Source: Bradyrhizobium sp. CCBAU 051011
GTDB taxonomy: Bacteria; Pseudomonadota; Alphaproteobacteria; Rhizobiales; Xanthobacteraceae
NCBI RefSeq assembly: GCF_009930815.1
Contig: NZ_CP022222.1
Coordinates: 4,134,501 to 4,198,500, forward strand
Direction of reading: 5' to 3'
Length of the DNA stretch: 64,000 nucleotides
Part shown: positions 25,795 to 34,403 of the stretch, piece by piece
Layout of the letters: every line of letters begins with the position of its first letter
Numbering within the stretch: the stretch's first letter is position 1
Position numbers and translations under genes: made by a program
The notes under the pieces: model-generated
What the model saw: the letters and a program-made list of their open reading frames with translations, nothing else
Databases searched by the model: none
Told to the model about the DNA's origin: nothing

Positions 25795-26768
25795 GCGGCT
25801 TCTCCCGTCATCTCAAGGGCGCGAACGATCGTGCGGGGCAGGAGTTCGAGCTTGTAGTGATTGCCCGACAGCGGACGGGCTCCTTCGACTGCCAACCGGG
25901 CGGCTGTCTCGAACACTTTGCGATCCGGCGCCTTGCCGATCAGCGTTTTCTCCACCGCGCGCAGGCGCCACGGCCGAGTACCCACACCGCCGACAGCGAG
26001 CCGCGCCTGGCGGATCACACCGCCGCCAACGTCGAGTGCGGCGGCCGCGGACACCAGCGCGAACTCATAGGAGGCGCGGTCGCGCACCTTGAGATAGCGC
26101 GCCCGCCGGCTGTACGGGCCGCCGGGGACCCGCACCGCGAGGATGAGTTCGCCAGGCAGCAGCGTGTGTTCGAGATGGGGCGTGTCGCCTGGCAGACGAA
26201 AGAGTTCCTCGATTGGAAAGCTGCGCTCGCCGCGCGGTCCACTCACCTGCATCGTAGCTTCGAGGGCGACCAGGACGACGGCGAGGTCCGAAGGATGCGT
26301 CGCGACGCAATGATTGCTGGTGCCGAGAATGGCGTGGCCGGCATTGAGTCCATCGATGGCGGCGCAACCGGAGTTCGGGGTGCGCTTATTGCAGGGCGCA
26401 TCGTGCATCCGGAAATAGGGGCAGCGCACGCGCTGGAGCAGATTGCCGCCGATGGAGGCCATGTTGCGCAGTTGCGGCGAGGCGCCCTCGATCAGGCTTT
26501 CGGCGACGAGCGGGTGCAGGCGCTGCACGTCGGGATGGGCGGCGACATCGGCCATGCGGGCGAGCGCGCCGATCACGAGATCGGAGCCATCGATACGGAC
26601 TTCGGAAAGCGGGAGCGTGTTGATGTCGACAAGGTGCTCCGGCTGCTCCACCTCCTCCCGCATGAGGTCGATCAACGTCGTACCACCGGCGATGAAACGT
26701 CGGCCGGACGATGCAGCGGCGATAGCGTCTTGGACGGAGGTCACCTTCTCGAGCGTGAATGGAAGCAT
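25791..26768 (-). CDS. paoB: FAD-binding subunit of aldehyde oxidoreductase (PaoB type)
   Basis: The 325-residue subunit transfers electrons from the Fe-S clusters to FAD. FAD-binding segments are AASSGRRFIAGGTTLIDLM near residue 30 and SIGGNLLQRVRC near 110. The insertion CPYFRMHDAPCNK followed by NSGCAAIDGLN and NHCVATHPSDLA contains the four cysteines that hold the extra 4Fe-4S cluster of E. coli PaoB. I chose the ATG at 26768, two bases after the stop of the 2Fe-2S gene, over the longer frame to 26828. Its stop overlaps the start of the molybdenum subunit gene. Confidence 0.9.
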   Translation of the reverse strand: MLPFTLEKVTSVQDAIAAASSGRRFIAGGTTLIDLMREEVEQPEHLVDINTLPLSEVRIDGSDLVIGALARMADVAAHPDVQRLHPLVAESLIEGASPQLRNMASIGGNLLQRVRCPYFRMHDAPCNKRTPNSGCAAIDGLNAGHAILGTSNHCVATHPSDLAVVLVALEATMQVSGPRGERSFPIEELFRLPGDTPHLEHTLLPGELILAVRVPGGPYSRRARYLKVRDRASYEFALVSAAAALDVGGGVIRQARLAVGGVGTRPWRLRAVEKTLIGKAPDRKVFETAARLAVEGARPLSGNHYKLELLPRTIVRALEMTGEAA

Positions 26769-26770
26769 GG

Positions 26771-27397
26771 TCAGGCCCTCTTGGCAGCGTCGGCGACCGC
26801 GGCGACGATCCCCGGATAGGCCCCGCAACGGCAGATATTGCCGCTCATCCAGAACCTGATTTCATCCGGCGTACCCGCATGGCCTTCCGCGATGCAGCCT
26901 ATTCCCGACATGATCTGTCCCGGGGTGCAGAAGCCGCACTGCAAACCATCGTGCTCGACGAATGCAGTCTGGAGCGGATGAAGCTCGCCATTCGTTTCAA
27001 GGCCCTCGATCGTCTTGATCTCAGCCCCGTCATGCATCGCGGCCAGCGTCAGGCAGGAGACGATCCGCCTGCCGTTGAGAAGCACGGTGCAAGCGCCGCA
27101 GGCGCCCTGATTGCAGCCCTTCTTCGTCCCGATGAGATCGAGCGTTTCGCGCAGCACGTCGAGCAGTGAGCGGCGGGGGTCCAGGTCAAGCTCATGCTGC
27201 TTTCCGTTGACGACCAAGCGGACCCGTCCCGTGGATGCGATGGGAGGCTGTTCAGATATAGGTTGCGCGGCAACTTCCGACGCGGCCGCGAGAGTGGCCA
27301 CTCCCCCGACCGTAAGCAGGATCGAACGGCGCGATAATCCGCCACGCCTATGTTCGATCTCGACAGCACCGTCGGTGAACGGCTCTTCGTTTTTCAT
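26771..27397 (-). CDS. paoA: 2Fe-2S subunit of aldehyde oxidoreductase with Tat signal (PaoA type)
   Basis: The 208-residue product begins with a twin-arginine leader (LSRRSILLTVGGVATLAAAS, cleavage near AAAQ) that would export the folded PaoABC complex to the periplasm. The plant-ferredoxin domain has CNQGACGACTVLLNGRRIVSC, and the second cluster domain has CGFCTPG and ICRCGAYPGI. These supply the eight cysteines of two 2Fe-2S clusters. It is the first gene of the three-gene operon. An AraC-type regulator gene lies 232 bases upstream on the same strand. E. coli PaoABC detoxifies aromatic aldehydes; the substrate here is not known. Confidence 0.92.
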   Translation of the reverse strand: MKNEEPFTDGAVEIEHRRGGLSRRSILLTVGGVATLAAASEVAAQPISEQPPIASTGRVRLVVNGKQHELDLDPRRSLLDVLRETLDLIGTKKGCNQGACGACTVLLNGRRIVSCLTLAAMHDGAEIKTIEGLETNGELHPLQTAFVEHDGLQCGFCTPGQIMSGIGCIAEGHAGTPDEIRFWMSGNICRCGAYPGIVAAVADAAKRA

Positions 27398-27629
27398 GGT
27401 CGTCTGCTCGCTTGCTTATGAGGTGATGAGTTCGCTGATTGCGACAAGATGGCCCATAATTCCTCTTCGACGCTCGGAAGCGGATCGGATTGCGCTGCGC
27501 ACCGGAGTATCAAGCGCAGCCAAGCCATCGCCTCAGATGAGCACCGCGAACTAAGCACGAACTCGATGGGTGTACCGTTCGGATTTTGCGGCGACTATCT
27601 CGGTGTTGCGATGAATTGCCACCGGGCAC

Positions 27630-28484
27630 CTACAGAGCGCGTCGGAACCCCGATGGGGTCACTCCGACAATCGTACGGAAAGCCGCCGTGAAGGCTGATG
27701 GCGTCTCGTAACCGACTGCAAGCGCGACCTGTGTGACACTCAGGCCTGACTGGGTGAGAAGCTCGCGGGCGCGGCGCATGCGTTGCGCGGTCAACCATGC
27801 ATGCGGGGTATGGCCGGTCGAGTGCCGAAAAGCCGTGCAGAAGTGGAAGCGGCTCAGGCCGACAAGGGCGGCGAGCTCATTGAGCCCGATATGCTGTTCG
27901 AGATTCTCGCGCATGAACGTCGTAACACGCCGCACCTGCCAGTCAGCAAGGCCGCCCTTTCTAACGGGAGCAGGCAAGCTGCCAAATGATGAATGCTCCC
28001 GGATCAGCCGCGAGCAGAGAAGATCAATCGCCTGCTCCACGAACAGACGGGACGATGCGCTGTCCCGCGTCGCCTCGTGACTCAGAATTTCAAGCAGCCC
28101 CGCCGCCGCTGGATCGGCGAAAGCCACGCGCGGAACAATCTCGATACGTCTTCCACCCGCAATCTCGTCGGCGCATGCCTGGATGCGTTCCTGAGTGAGG
28201 TAGACATGCGAAACGACCACCGGGCCAGCAATGTTCCAGTGGCCGTCAACGCCTTTCGGAATGAGGGTGAAGGCCTTCGAGTTGGTCCTGGAAGTCAGGC
28301 GCTTGTTCTCAATCCGCCAGGATATCTGGTGCTGTCCTTCGTAGCAGCCGACAGCCACGTGCCCAGCAACGCCCCGCATGTAATCCTCTTGCAACCCGCC
28401 ATGCGCCCACTTCCGAGTCAGGCGCGTATCACCGTGCAAAACCTCAGGCACCAGTACCGGCGGCTCGTCCAGAATGCGGGTCAT
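27630..28484 (-). CDS. AraC-family transcriptional regulator
   Basis: The 284-residue protein (ATG at 28484, a longer frame reaches 28586) has a variable N-terminal sensor half. A C-terminal AraC domain with two helix-turn-helix units lies at about residues 185-280: HIGLNELAALVGLSRFHFCT, then GLSVTQVALAVGYETPSAFT followed by AAFRTIVGVTPSGFRR. It lies directly upstream of paoABC in the same orientation and could control it, perhaps in response to an aldehyde or aromatic compound. That link is by position only. The ribosome site is weak for either start. Confidence 0.88.
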   Translation of the reverse strand: MTRILDEPPVLVPEVLHGDTRLTRKWAHGGLQEDYMRGVAGHVAVGCYEGQHQISWRIENKRLTSRTNSKAFTLIPKGVDGHWNIAGPVVVSHVYLTQERIQACADEIAGGRRIEIVPRVAFADPAAAGLLEILSHEATRDSASSRLFVEQAIDLLCSRLIREHSSFGSLPAPVRKGGLADWQVRRVTTFMRENLEQHIGLNELAALVGLSRFHFCTAFRHSTGHTPHAWLTAQRMRRARELLTQSGLSVTQVALAVGYETPSAFTAAFRTIVGVTPSGFRRAL

Positions 28485-28861
28485 CTCAATGGCAGCATCA
28501 GGAGTTGAGTGGTCCGCTGCAGATCCGCGCAGGCCGCGTGGACTCGGCGCAGCCCTGCTTCGGGAAGGGAACAGCCGCTGGTCCAAACTGTCGCCCTCCT
28601 CGAGCTGCTAAAATATTTGGAATGATTGAGATTGAGGCTCAATTACTCAATTATACGGAAAGGGCCCGCAGGGCGATACGAAGGTTGTGGTGTCTCGAGC
28701 CTGGGATGCGCGCTGTGGATACCAATGCAAAAAGACTCGGCCATGTGTAGAAAAAGATCCGCGCCACTCGTGAGTGCTGTCCGTCGTCTGCCCACAAACT
28801 GGTCAGCGCATTGTTGATGGTCGGGAGGCCTAGGGCCTCGTGGCGACGTGGTAGCTCCTGG
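28485..28861. other. Intergenic, nothing seen
   Basis: No gene, RNA or repeat is supported. The stretch around 28610-28665 is locally A+T-rich. Confidence 0.4.
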
Positions 28862-28974
28862 CTATCCCGAGCTGCGGCTGACCGCCGGTTGTGCAACGCA
28901 CAGGACTTCGCCGCTCTTGATGCGGCACCGCACCTTATTACCGCCGCGAACGTCTCGATCTGGCGAAGATTCAT
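28862..28974 (-). pseudogene. Short N-terminal remnant of a LysR-type regulator
   Basis: From the ATG at 28974 the peptide MNLRQIETFAAVIRCGAASR followed by AA is a LysR helix-turn-helix start. A frameshift follows, and the other frame continues with VLCVAQPAVSRSS, which matches the recognition helix. Homology stops after that. Only about 35 codons remain. Confidence 0.7.
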
Positions 28975-29076
28975 ACGGGAAACGCCTCGCTGATCGCTCC
29001 CGAAGTGAAGCAGTAATTCCACCATAATGGGGTCTGTTCTTGGCACCTTTGAGACATGGCGACGCCACCGGCGCAT

Positions 29077-29362
29077 TCATAAATCAGACGATCGCAGAAC
29101 TCGACGAGATCTCGGGAAAATACGAGACCGGAGGCGTTTGGTCGACGACCCGGAGGTATTGGGCGTGGACGCGGACAGGATTCGATGCCGCTTCACCGGG
29201 ACTGTCAGCGTCACGCTGATGGCGGGCGGCAAACATGACCCGGTCGACTTCAACGAGAGCTTTCCCTTCGAGTGCACCACCTCGGCGCCGGCGACCACGC
29301 CGGAGGACTTCGATCTCGACGACACAGCGATAAACGTCGACACTTCGTCGTGGAGGGAATGA
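29077..29362 (+). pseudogene. Hypothetical gene fragment upstream of a HEPN-type gene
   Basis: The last ~75 codons look like real protein: VDDPEVLGVDADRIRCRFTG, then TVSVTLMAGGKHDPVDFNES and FPFECTTSAPATTPEDFDLD, ending SSWRE. Upstream, the reading QTIAELDEISGKYETGG in another frame suggests a frameshifted start. The family is not recognised. It ends six bases before the next gene, so the two were probably an operon. It is likely a partner of the HEPN-type gene. Confidence 0.4.
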
Positions 29363-29368
29363 GGTCGA

Positions 29369-30150
29369 ATGCAGGTCTATTGTCGGGGAACCGCTCGAAT
29401 CAGGCACCGCGAAACCGGTGAGATCCATGAGATCGAAAGCGACGAGCTCGACTGGGAGATCGTCGACAGCGACGAAAGGGGCATGGGCCCGGAGCTGCAC
29501 CACGAAGCGTCCGTCGATCACCCGGCTCTGGGGATGCTGACCTGGGGCCTGTGGGAATATCCGGTCGGCGTTGAAAATTATGACGACACCAACGTCGGTC
29601 AGCACGAGATCCTCGAAGACTTCGACTACGGTCTCGAGCACGAAATGCCCGACCCCGACGAATGGCTGGATCTCACGCCTCCCCACGATCCCTGTTTCGT
29701 TTTTCTGGGCTCGTTCAGGGACACGACCGACCTCCTCGCGAGCCACGGCTCGGACGACGGGGGACATCTGGTCAACCGGCTGGTGTTCTCACATCAGATC
29801 ACGGCATTGGAGACCTATCTCGGCGACACTCTGCTCAATGAGGTCTTCGCCGATACCGATGCCTTGCAGCGCCTGGTCGACGAGAGCGAAGACCTAAAGA
29901 AGGAGAAGTTCACTCTTTCCGAGATCTCCAAAGACCCCGCGCTGGTCAAGGGAAGGTCCGCAGCCATCTGCGCGGCATCCTGTACCACAACCTCGCGAAG
30001 GTCGACGTGCTCTACCGAATTGCACTGGCATACGGGTGCTCGACCTCGCGGCCGACAAGGAATTCTTGTTTCGAGTCGTCGGCCTCCGACACGATTGCGT
30101 CCATCGCAACGGAAACGACAAGGATGGGAACGAGCAAAGAGTCGTTCTTA
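29369..30150 (+). pseudogene. Frameshifted HEPN-domain protein
   Basis: The first ~190 codons are intact (MQVYCRGTARIRHRETGEIH, then LVNRLVFSHQITALETYLGD). Near 29950 the frame shifts: +1 continues VRSHLRGILYHNLAKVDVLY and RIALAYG. A second shift near 30033 gives VLDLAADKEFLFRVVGLRHD followed by CVHRNGNDKDGNE. The RHDCVHRNG segment is the R-x4-H motif of HEPN domains, which are RNase or structural modules in toxin-antitoxin and phage-defence systems. The gene is then cut at the tRNA fragment at 30.2 kb. As it stands it is inactive unless the shifts are sequencing errors. Confidence 0.6.
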
Positions 30151-30197
30151 AAGCGGGAAGCGAGTCGTTTTCAAAGTGTCCGCATACGCGAGCGAAG

Positions 30198-30246
30198 GCT
30201 GGTGGGCCCGGCAGGACTCGAACCTGCAACCAGACCGTTATGAGCG
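30198..30246 (-). tRNA. 3' fragment of a tRNA with CAT anticodon, attachment-site relic
   Basis: Read on the minus strand, the sequence ends GCAGG-TTCGAGT-CCTGC-CGGGCCCACCA, a perfect T arm and acceptor with CCA. It begins in the anticodon arm (CCG-CTCATAA-CGG). The D arm and 5' acceptor are missing. This suits tRNA-Ile2 or elongator tRNA-Met. The break inside the anticodon stem is typical of an island attachment site. The nearly identical copy at 41151-41171 is described separately. Confidence 0.8.
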
Positions 30247-30833
30247 GGAGATCGGCTTTGTTGATTTTGCTGCGCCATTGCTTGAGTTCGATTGCGTGCG
30301 TTGCGCTTTGGCGAGGTCGTTTCTGGTGCGAAAGCTGGTGTGATCCACCGCAATGGCAGATTTCGGCCGACGGGGAGACTGCTCGCGCTCTCAATCGCTT
30401 TGTTGAACGTTCAGTAAGTTAGTTTGCTAAACATGCTGGCTATGTCCAGTCTTCTGGCGCTCCTGTTATCCAGGTGGGCCGAATTATCTCCGCCGGACCA
30501 GATCGGCAATCGTGCTTACAACAACCGTCGGGAATTTGCTGCGTTGCGAACATCCCGCTTGCTCACGCGAACGCCGCAAATCTTTTAGCCAGGCTCGCGA
30601 GAAACCGGCTTGACGGCCTCCGAAATTTAGTAATACGTTTAGTATTACAAAAAACTAAACATCACGCATTCGAGTGCATGTGTGGGAGGAGCCCAAGCCT
30701 TCTGGACCCGTTTCCAGAAATGGTGCGTCTCGTCCTTCACTCATCGCTCCTCAAACTCGGTTTCAGGGTCTTGGCGTCGTTCCGGCAGGGACCGCCGAGC
30801 AGGTTAGATGCTTCAACGAGAGAGGAAACGGAT
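30247..30833. other. Promoter/regulatory region of the CUT1-dihydroxyacetone kinase operon
   Basis: No gene is supported in these ~590 bases. The region becomes A+T-rich from about 30620 and contains GTTTAG/CTAAAC-type half sites near 30417-30431 and 30654-30660, plus the palindrome listed separately. The operon's promoter should lie here. Confidence 0.5.
30630..30648 (+). promoter_or_regulatory. Perfect palindrome, probable operator
   Basis: GTAATAC (30630-30636) and GTATTAC (30642-30648) form an exact inverted repeat with a five-base spacer GTTTA, about 190 bases before the binding-protein gene. Related TTTAG/CTAAA half sites flank it. The layout fits a repressor operator overlapping an A+T-rich promoter. 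The regulator is not identified. Confidence 0.5.
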
Positions 30834-32192
30834 ATGCGGACATTAAATTGTTTAAGAAGCTCGGCGGCAGCCACGGTCCTTGGGGCGGCGCTGCTGGGGA
30901 TGTTTGGCGGGAACGAAGCCGCAGCACAGAGTAAGCAGCTCACACTGTGCTGGGCGGCATGGGATCCGGCCAACGCGCTGGTCGAGCTCGGCAAGGACTT
31001 CACCAAGCAATCCGGCATCGAGATGAAGTACGAGTTCGTCCCATGGACGAGCTATGCCGATCGCTTCCTGAACGAGCTCAATTCCCACGGCAAGCTCTGC
31101 GACCTGATCATCGGCGACAGCCAGTGGATCGGCGGGGCCGCCGAAAACAAGTGGTACGTCAAGCTCAACGATTTCTTCGACAAAGAGAAGATCTCGATGG
31201 ACGACTTCGTCCCGGCGACGGTCGTCGGCTATTCGCAGTGGCCGAAGAACTCGCCGAACTATTGGGCGCTGCCGGCCATGGCAGACGCGGTGGGCTGGAC
31301 CTATCGCAAGGACTGGTTCTCGCGGCCCGAAATTCAATCCGCGTTCAAGGCCAAATACGGCCGCGATCTGGCGCCGCCGAAAACCTATGACGAGCTGAAG
31401 CAGATCGCGGAGTTCTTCCAGGGCCGCGAGATCGACGGCAAGAAGGTCTATGGCGCATACATCTTCACCGAGCGCGGCTCGGAGGGCATCACCATGGGCG
31501 TGACGAACGTGCTCTACAATTCTGGCTTCAGCTACGACAATCCGAAGAAGCCGTACCAGATGCAGGGCGTCGTCAATTCATCCGACGCGGCCAAAGGGCT
31601 CGAGTTCTATAAGGAGCTCTACAAGTGCTGCACGGCGCCGGGCATGACCAACGCCTACATGCAGGAGGGGCTCGATGCTTTCAAGTCCGGCCAGGTAGCG
31701 ATGCAGATGAACTGGTTCGCCTTCTTCCCCGGCCTCTACAAGGATCCGAATGTCGGCGGCGACAAGATCGGCTTCTTCGTCAATCCGGCCGGTCCGAACG
31801 GACACTTCACCCAGCTCGGCGGGCAGGGCATCTCGGTCGTCGCGACATCCGACCGCAAGAACGACGCGCTCGCCTACATCAAATGGTTCGCGCAGCCCGC
31901 CGTGCAGCAGAAGTGGTGGCAGCTCGGCGGCTACTCGGCCCTGAAGGCGGTGGTCGATGCGCCCGACTTCCCGAAGAGCGCGGCATTCGCCCCGCAATTC
32001 CTGGAGTCGATGGGCATCGTCAAGGACTTCTGGGCCGAGCCGTCCTATGCGCAACTGCTGCTCGACATGCAGAAGCGCGTGCATGATTACGTCGTCGCCG
32101 ACAAGGGCACTGCGCAGCAGGCGCTCGATCTCCTGGTTAAGGACTGGACCAAGGTCTTCAAGGAGCAGGGCAAGCAGGTCGCGTCGCAATAG
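30834..32192 (+). CDS. CUT1-family ABC sugar/polyol-binding protein
   Basis: The 452-residue periplasmic binding protein has a signal peptide ending around residue 32 (GNEAAAQS). The mature start KQLTLCWAAWDPANALVELG leads into the extracellular solute-binding protein family 1 fold, with QGISVVATSDRKNDALAYIK near the C-terminus. The frame opens at 30474, but GAGAGGA lies eight bases before the ATG at 30834. It is the first gene of a long operon that also encodes dihydroxyacetone kinase, so the ligand is probably a polyol, a ketose or dihydroxyacetone itself. That is inferred from context, not from ligand residues. Confidence 0.88.
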   Translation: MRTLNCLRSSAAATVLGAALLGMFGGNEAAAQSKQLTLCWAAWDPANALVELGKDFTKQSGIEMKYEFVPWTSYADRFLNELNSHGKLCDLIIGDSQWIGGAAENKWYVKLNDFFDKEKISMDDFVPATVVGYSQWPKNSPNYWALPAMADAVGWTYRKDWFSRPEIQSAFKAKYGRDLAPPKTYDELKQIAEFFQGREIDGKKVYGAYIFTERGSEGITMGVTNVLYNSGFSYDNPKKPYQMQGVVNSSDAAKGLEFYKELYKCCTAPGMTNAYMQEGLDAFKSGQVAMQMNWFAFFPGLYKDPNVGGDKIGFFVNPAGPNGHFTQLGGQGISVVATSDRKNDALAYIKWFAQPAVQQKWWQLGGYSALKAVVDAPDFPKSAAFAPQFLESMGIVKDFWAEPSYAQLLLDMQKRVHDYVVADKGTAQQALDLLVKDWTKVFKEQGKQVASQ

Positions 32193-32262
32193 ACATGGCA
32201 ATCGCATCAACTGAACTGGTTTCCCCGGGGACGTGCCTCGGGGAAGCCGAACCAGCCAGCCG

Positions 32263-33237
32263 ATGGACCAGATGACGACGATCCTTCAACCTGATGATGC
32301 TACGATTGCCAGTATGAGCGAGCCCGCCAGATCTCGCGCCACGCGGCGCGTCCGCGGCCTGTCGGACCGGACCATCGCCTGGCTGTTCGTTGCGCCGACG
32401 ATCGCGCTGTTGCTGGCGATCAACATCTTTCCGCTGGTGTGGATGATCCGGCTATCCTTCACCAGCCTCAACCTCAGCATGTCCTATCTGCCGTTGCGGT
32501 TCGTCGGGCTCGATAATTTCCGCGACATCCTCACCGACGAGGACGTCTGGTTCCGGCTTCAGACCACGGCGCAATTCGTGATCTGGTCGGTGGCGTTACA
32601 GGTGGTCATCGGGTATGGCCTGGCGCTGTTGATCAACCGCCAGTTCCGCGGTCACAGCTTCTGGACCACGATCATCCTGCTGCCGATGATGTTGTCGCCG
32701 GCCGTGGTCGGCAATTTCTGGACGCTGCTGTTGCAGCCCCAGATCGGTCCGTTCAACTACGTGATCAGCCTGTTCACGGGGGTGCCGCCGAGCTCGTTCA
32801 GCATGACCGGACAGGTCGCGCTCGCACCGTGGACAATCGTGCTCGTCGACACGTGGATGTGGACGCCTTACGTGATGCTGATTTGCCTCGCCGGGCTTCG
32901 CTCCATTCCCGATTACATCTACGAGGCGGCCGAAGTCGATCGCGCCTCGGCCTGGCGGCAATTCTGGTCGATCACGCTGCCGATGACCGTGCCGTTCCTG
33001 ATGCTCGCGGTGCTGTTCCGCGCGATCGAGAACTTCAAGATGTTCGACATGGTCAATCTACTGACGTCGGGAGGACCGGGGTCGACCACCGAACTGGTGT
33101 CGATCACGCTGAAGCGCGCGGCGTTCGAGAAATGGCGCACCGGCTATTCCTCCGCGCTCGCCATCATCCTGTTCGTGACCGTGTTCGGTGCCGCCAACAT
33201 CTACGTCAAAGTGCTCAAAAAGGTGAAGCAACGATGA
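32263..33237 (+). CDS. CUT1 ABC transporter permease 1 (MalF/UgpA type)
   Basis: The 324-residue inner-membrane protein has about six hydrophobic segments, starting with TIAWLFVAPTIALLLAINIF. The EAA motif is YIYEAAEVDRASAWRQFWSI followed by TLPM near residue 225. It pairs with the second permease to form the channel. I chose the ATG at 32263; a GTG at 32233 and an ATG at 32314 are alternatives. The stop overlaps the next start by ATGA, showing translational coupling. Confidence 0.88.
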   Translation: MDQMTTILQPDDATIASMSEPARSRATRRVRGLSDRTIAWLFVAPTIALLLAINIFPLVWMIRLSFTSLNLSMSYLPLRFVGLDNFRDILTDEDVWFRLQTTAQFVIWSVALQVVIGYGLALLINRQFRGHSFWTTIILLPMMLSPAVVGNFWTLLLQPQIGPFNYVISLFTGVPPSSFSMTGQVALAPWTIVLVDTWMWTPYVMLICLAGLRSIPDYIYEAAEVDRASAWRQFWSITLPMTVPFLMLAVLFRAIENFKMFDMVNLLTSGGPGSTTELVSITLKRAAFEKWRTGYSSALAIILFVTVFGAANIYVKVLKKVKQR

Positions 33238-34196
33238 CCGCCGCCGTCGCCAATTCCACCGCTCACTCCATCGTCGAAGCCTCGCCACGCGCAAAGGCCG
33301 TGGCCGGTGGCCTCGTCATTCTCTATGCCGTGATCACGATCCTGCCGCTGCTCTGGATCGTCGCCACCGCATTCAAGTCGCAGAGCGACGCCATTGCCTA
33401 TCCGCCCAAGGTGATCTTCGAGCCGACACTCGAGGGCTATGTGAACCTGTTCACCGTGCGCACCCGCCAGACGCCGGACTTCATCGCCAAGCTGCCGCCG
33501 CCGGAGACATGGTACGACAAGCTCGTGCGTGAGCGGGACATGGTCATTGCCGGACCGTCGAAGGTCGTGCCGCGTTTCGTCAACTCGCTGATTATCGGGT
33601 TCGGATCGACGTTCCTGGCCGTCTTTCTCGGCACGCTCGCGGCCTATGCCTTCTCGCGCTTTCGCATTCCCCTGGCGGACGATCTCCTGTTCTTCATCCT
33701 CTCGACGCGAATGATGCCGCCAGTTGCGGTCGCGATCCCGATCTATCTGATGTACCGGCAGCTCAATCTGACCGACACCAGGCTCGGAATGATCCTGCTC
33801 TACACCGCCGTGAACGTGTCGCTCGCGGTCTGGCTGCTCAAGGGCTTCATCGACGAGATCCCGCGCGAGTATGAGGAGGCCGCTCTCGTCGACGGTTACA
33901 CGCGACTGCAGGCCCTGCGCAAGGTGGTGTTGCCGCAGGCCGTCACGGGAATTGCGGCGACAGCGATCTTCTGCCTGATCTTCTCGTGGAACGAATACGC
34001 CTTCGCGGTTCTCCTGACCAGCGGCGAAGCGCAGACCATGCCGCCCTTCATTCCCTTCATCATCGGTGAGGGCGGACAGGATTGGCCGGCCGTAGCCGCC
34101 GCGACCACGCTGTTCGTCGTGCCGATCGTCCTGTTCACCGTGTTGTTGCGCAAGCATCTGTTGCGCGGCATCACCTTCGGAGCTGTGCGCAAATGA
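33234..34196 (+). CDS. CUT1 ABC transporter permease 2 (MalG/UgpE type)
   Basis: The 320-residue permease has six hydrophobic segments, from AVAGGLVILYAVITILPLLW to LFVVPIVLFTVLLRKHLLRG. The docking loop is EYEEAALVDGYTRLQALRKV followed by VLPQ. A ~60-residue soluble loop (TRQTPDFIAKLPPPETWYDK) between the first two membrane segments is longer than in MalG. The ATG overlaps the preceding stop and its own stop overlaps the small membrane protein gene, so all three are probably translated as a coupled set. Confidence 0.9.
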   Translation: MTAAVANSTAHSIVEASPRAKAVAGGLVILYAVITILPLLWIVATAFKSQSDAIAYPPKVIFEPTLEGYVNLFTVRTRQTPDFIAKLPPPETWYDKLVRERDMVIAGPSKVVPRFVNSLIIGFGSTFLAVFLGTLAAYAFSRFRIPLADDLLFFILSTRMMPPVAVAIPIYLMYRQLNLTDTRLGMILLYTAVNVSLAVWLLKGFIDEIPREYEEAALVDGYTRLQALRKVVLPQAVTGIAATAIFCLIFSWNEYAFAVLLTSGEAQTMPPFIPFIIGEGGQDWPAVAAATTLFVVPIVLFTVLLRKHLLRGITFGAVRK

Positions 34197-34393
34197 GCGC
34201 TTCTGCGGTCGCCAAGGGTAGAGTTTCTCGCTGGTTCCATCGCGGACCTTGGGAGACAGGCGCGATGACCCTGATCGGGGGCGGCATCATCATGCTGGTG
34301 CAGCCCTGGTCGATCGATTTGTACAGCTATTCCTTCGTGACGATCCTCGCCGGCACGGTTGGATACGTCATCGTCAGCCATTTTCCGGAATAG
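34193..34393 (+). CDS. Small two-helix membrane protein of the ABC operon
   Basis: The 66-residue product begins at an ATG overlapping the permease stop. It has two hydrophobic stretches, GAMTLIGGGIIMLVQPW and YSFVTILAGTVGYVIVSHF. Its place between permease and ATPase genes recalls GlpU in the rhizobial glycerol importer glpSTPQUV, which also has two ATPases and two permeases. The sequence does not look like the GlpU (DUF2160) family, so this is a layout parallel only. A role in transporter assembly is possible. Confidence 0.75.
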   Translation: MSASAVAKGRVSRWFHRGPWETGAMTLIGGGIIMLVQPWSIDLYSYSFVTILAGTVGYVIVSHFPE

Positions 34394-34403
34394 GGTGGCA
34401 GCC

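Noticed and set aside
30474..30833. 120-codon extension of the sugar-binding protein
   Set aside because: The signal peptide begins at the ATG at 30834 with a good ribosome site; the extension covers the promoter palindrome.
33201..34157. 318-codon minus-strand frame over permease 2
   Set aside because: Glu/Arg/Asp-rich shadow of a permease gene with clear membrane segments on the other strand.
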